From: Acrasis kona | Lineage: Eukaryota; Heterolobosea; Eutetramitea; Acrasida; Acrasidae | Reading direction: 5' to 3' | NCBI GenBank assembly: GCA_026419775.2 | Contig: JAOPGA020001197.1 | Coordinates: 90,536 to 154,535 of the forward strand | DNA: 64,000 nt | Part shown: in pieces, positions 63,764 to 64,000 of the stretch | Position numbering within the stretch: position 1 is the stretch's first letter | How the letters are laid out: each line of letters starts with the position of its first letter | Program-made: the position numbers and the translations under genes | The notes under the pieces: generated by a model | Database searches by the model: none | Seen by the model: only the letters and a program-made list of their open reading frames with translations | What the model was told of the DNA's origin: nothing

Positions 63764-64000
63764 TTATTTTGAGTCCAACTCTTCATCGGAATACTCAAAT
63801 ACAATTGACCGTTTTCGTTTGAGATCCTGGCTCTTTATCTCTTTCTGTTGCTTCTTAGGCTTCTTCTCTTCCTTTTTAGATTCTCGACGATAATGTGATG
63901 GTCGGATGCACTCGTCAACATTTAAACCATCTTTTTAATGACCCTGATAGATTGGTCCAATCTTTTACTTATTTGTATGGATATTCCTATCCGTCCGAAC
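63764..64000 (-). CDS. C-terminal exons of a basic protein (5' end outside window)
   Basis: complement(join(63764..63930,63969..>64000)), with a 38-nt GT-AG intron. The visible end reads GLNVDECIRPSHYRR, then a Lys/Glu-rich stretch (KKEEKKPKKQQKEIK), then KRKRSIVFEYSDEELDSK. The highly basic cluster looks like a nuclear signal, and the acidic end like a docking tail. Too little is visible to name the family. Confidence 0.6.

Noticed and set aside
1-64000. tRNA, rRNA, CRISPR and complete transposon searches by eye
   Set aside because: No cloverleaf-like segment, no regular direct-repeat array and no transposase or reverse-transcriptase motif was seen in any gap; by-eye inspection cannot exclude degenerate copies.

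Overview
This is a gene-dense, AT-rich nuclear window from a free-living protist. My best guess is a heterolobosean amoeba or amoeboflagellate of the Naegleria/Acrasis kind; this is inferred, not proven. The evidence is: standard genetic code; GT-AG introns of strikingly uniform size (mostly 35-50 nt) placed wherever reading frames break; intergenic gaps often under 100 bp; and a gene set mixing eukaryotic housekeeping, ciliary/flagellar, amoeboid-motility and sensory-signalling genes. Nuclear copies of mitochondrial ribosomal proteins uS15 and uS19 are present. I saw no tRNA, rRNA, CRISPR array, complete transposon or virus-like element.

Layout. 1-5.0 kb: tail of an acidic unknown protein, a PIG-L GPI-anchor deacetylase and a divergent polycystin-type channel. 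5.3-11 kb: a MAP kinase, a PPR-like mitochondrial protein, a NDUFAF7/MidA-type methyltransferase and an RWP-RK factor. 11-19.4 kb: a coiled-coil protein, a tubby-like protein, a dynein roadblock light chain that runs straight into the 3' half of a histidine kinase-response regulator, an RRG7-like nuclease, an F-box/LRR protein and a WIPI/Atg18 autophagy protein. 19.4-28 kb: an SLC38A9-like transporter, DRC12-like and ARL6-like ciliary proteins, uS15m, an OTUD3-like deubiquitinase, cytochrome b5, a membrane protein and an alpha/beta hydrolase. 28-38.9 kb: a large myosin with an IQ-like array, LRR tail and CaaX box, then MED12 and a TRAF-like RING protein. 39-46.3 kb: a decayed coiled-coil region, a p22phox-like membrane protein, an mL44-like RNase III-fold protein, an INTU/FUZ-like longin protein, and two neighbouring SANT genes, one carrying a SWT1-type HEPN domain. 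46.5-53.9 kb: a Cys-rich protein, an ABCA transporter, an F-box/beta-propeller protein and uS19m. 54-60.3 kb: a small frame-slipped gene, two adjacent CHASE-family receptors (one ending in an RGS domain) and a von Willebrand A protein. 60.3-64 kb: the C-terminal two thirds of a GPI-phospholipase-D-like gene, a 28-bp-arm inverted repeat, about 1.4 kb without genes, and the 3' end of another gene.

Functional themes. Several genes converge on the cilium (polycystin, roadblock, tubby, DRC12, ARL6-like, INTU/FUZ-like), on GPI lipids (PIG-L makes anchors, the GPLD1-like protein is of the type that cleaves them), on mitochondrial translation and assembly (uS15m, uS19m, mL44-like, PPR, MidA, RRG7) and on two-component/G-protein sensing (HisKA-REC, CHASE-PAS, CHASE4-HAMP-PAS-RGS). 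There is no sign of operon-type organisation.

The most unusual items are the myosin-IQ-LRR-CaaX protein, the CHASE4-HAMP-PAS-RGS receptor, the HEPN-SANT protein beside its SANT neighbour, and the roadblock/histidine-kinase junction. Exon joins given here were worked out by hand from frame continuity, splice sites and family resemblance.
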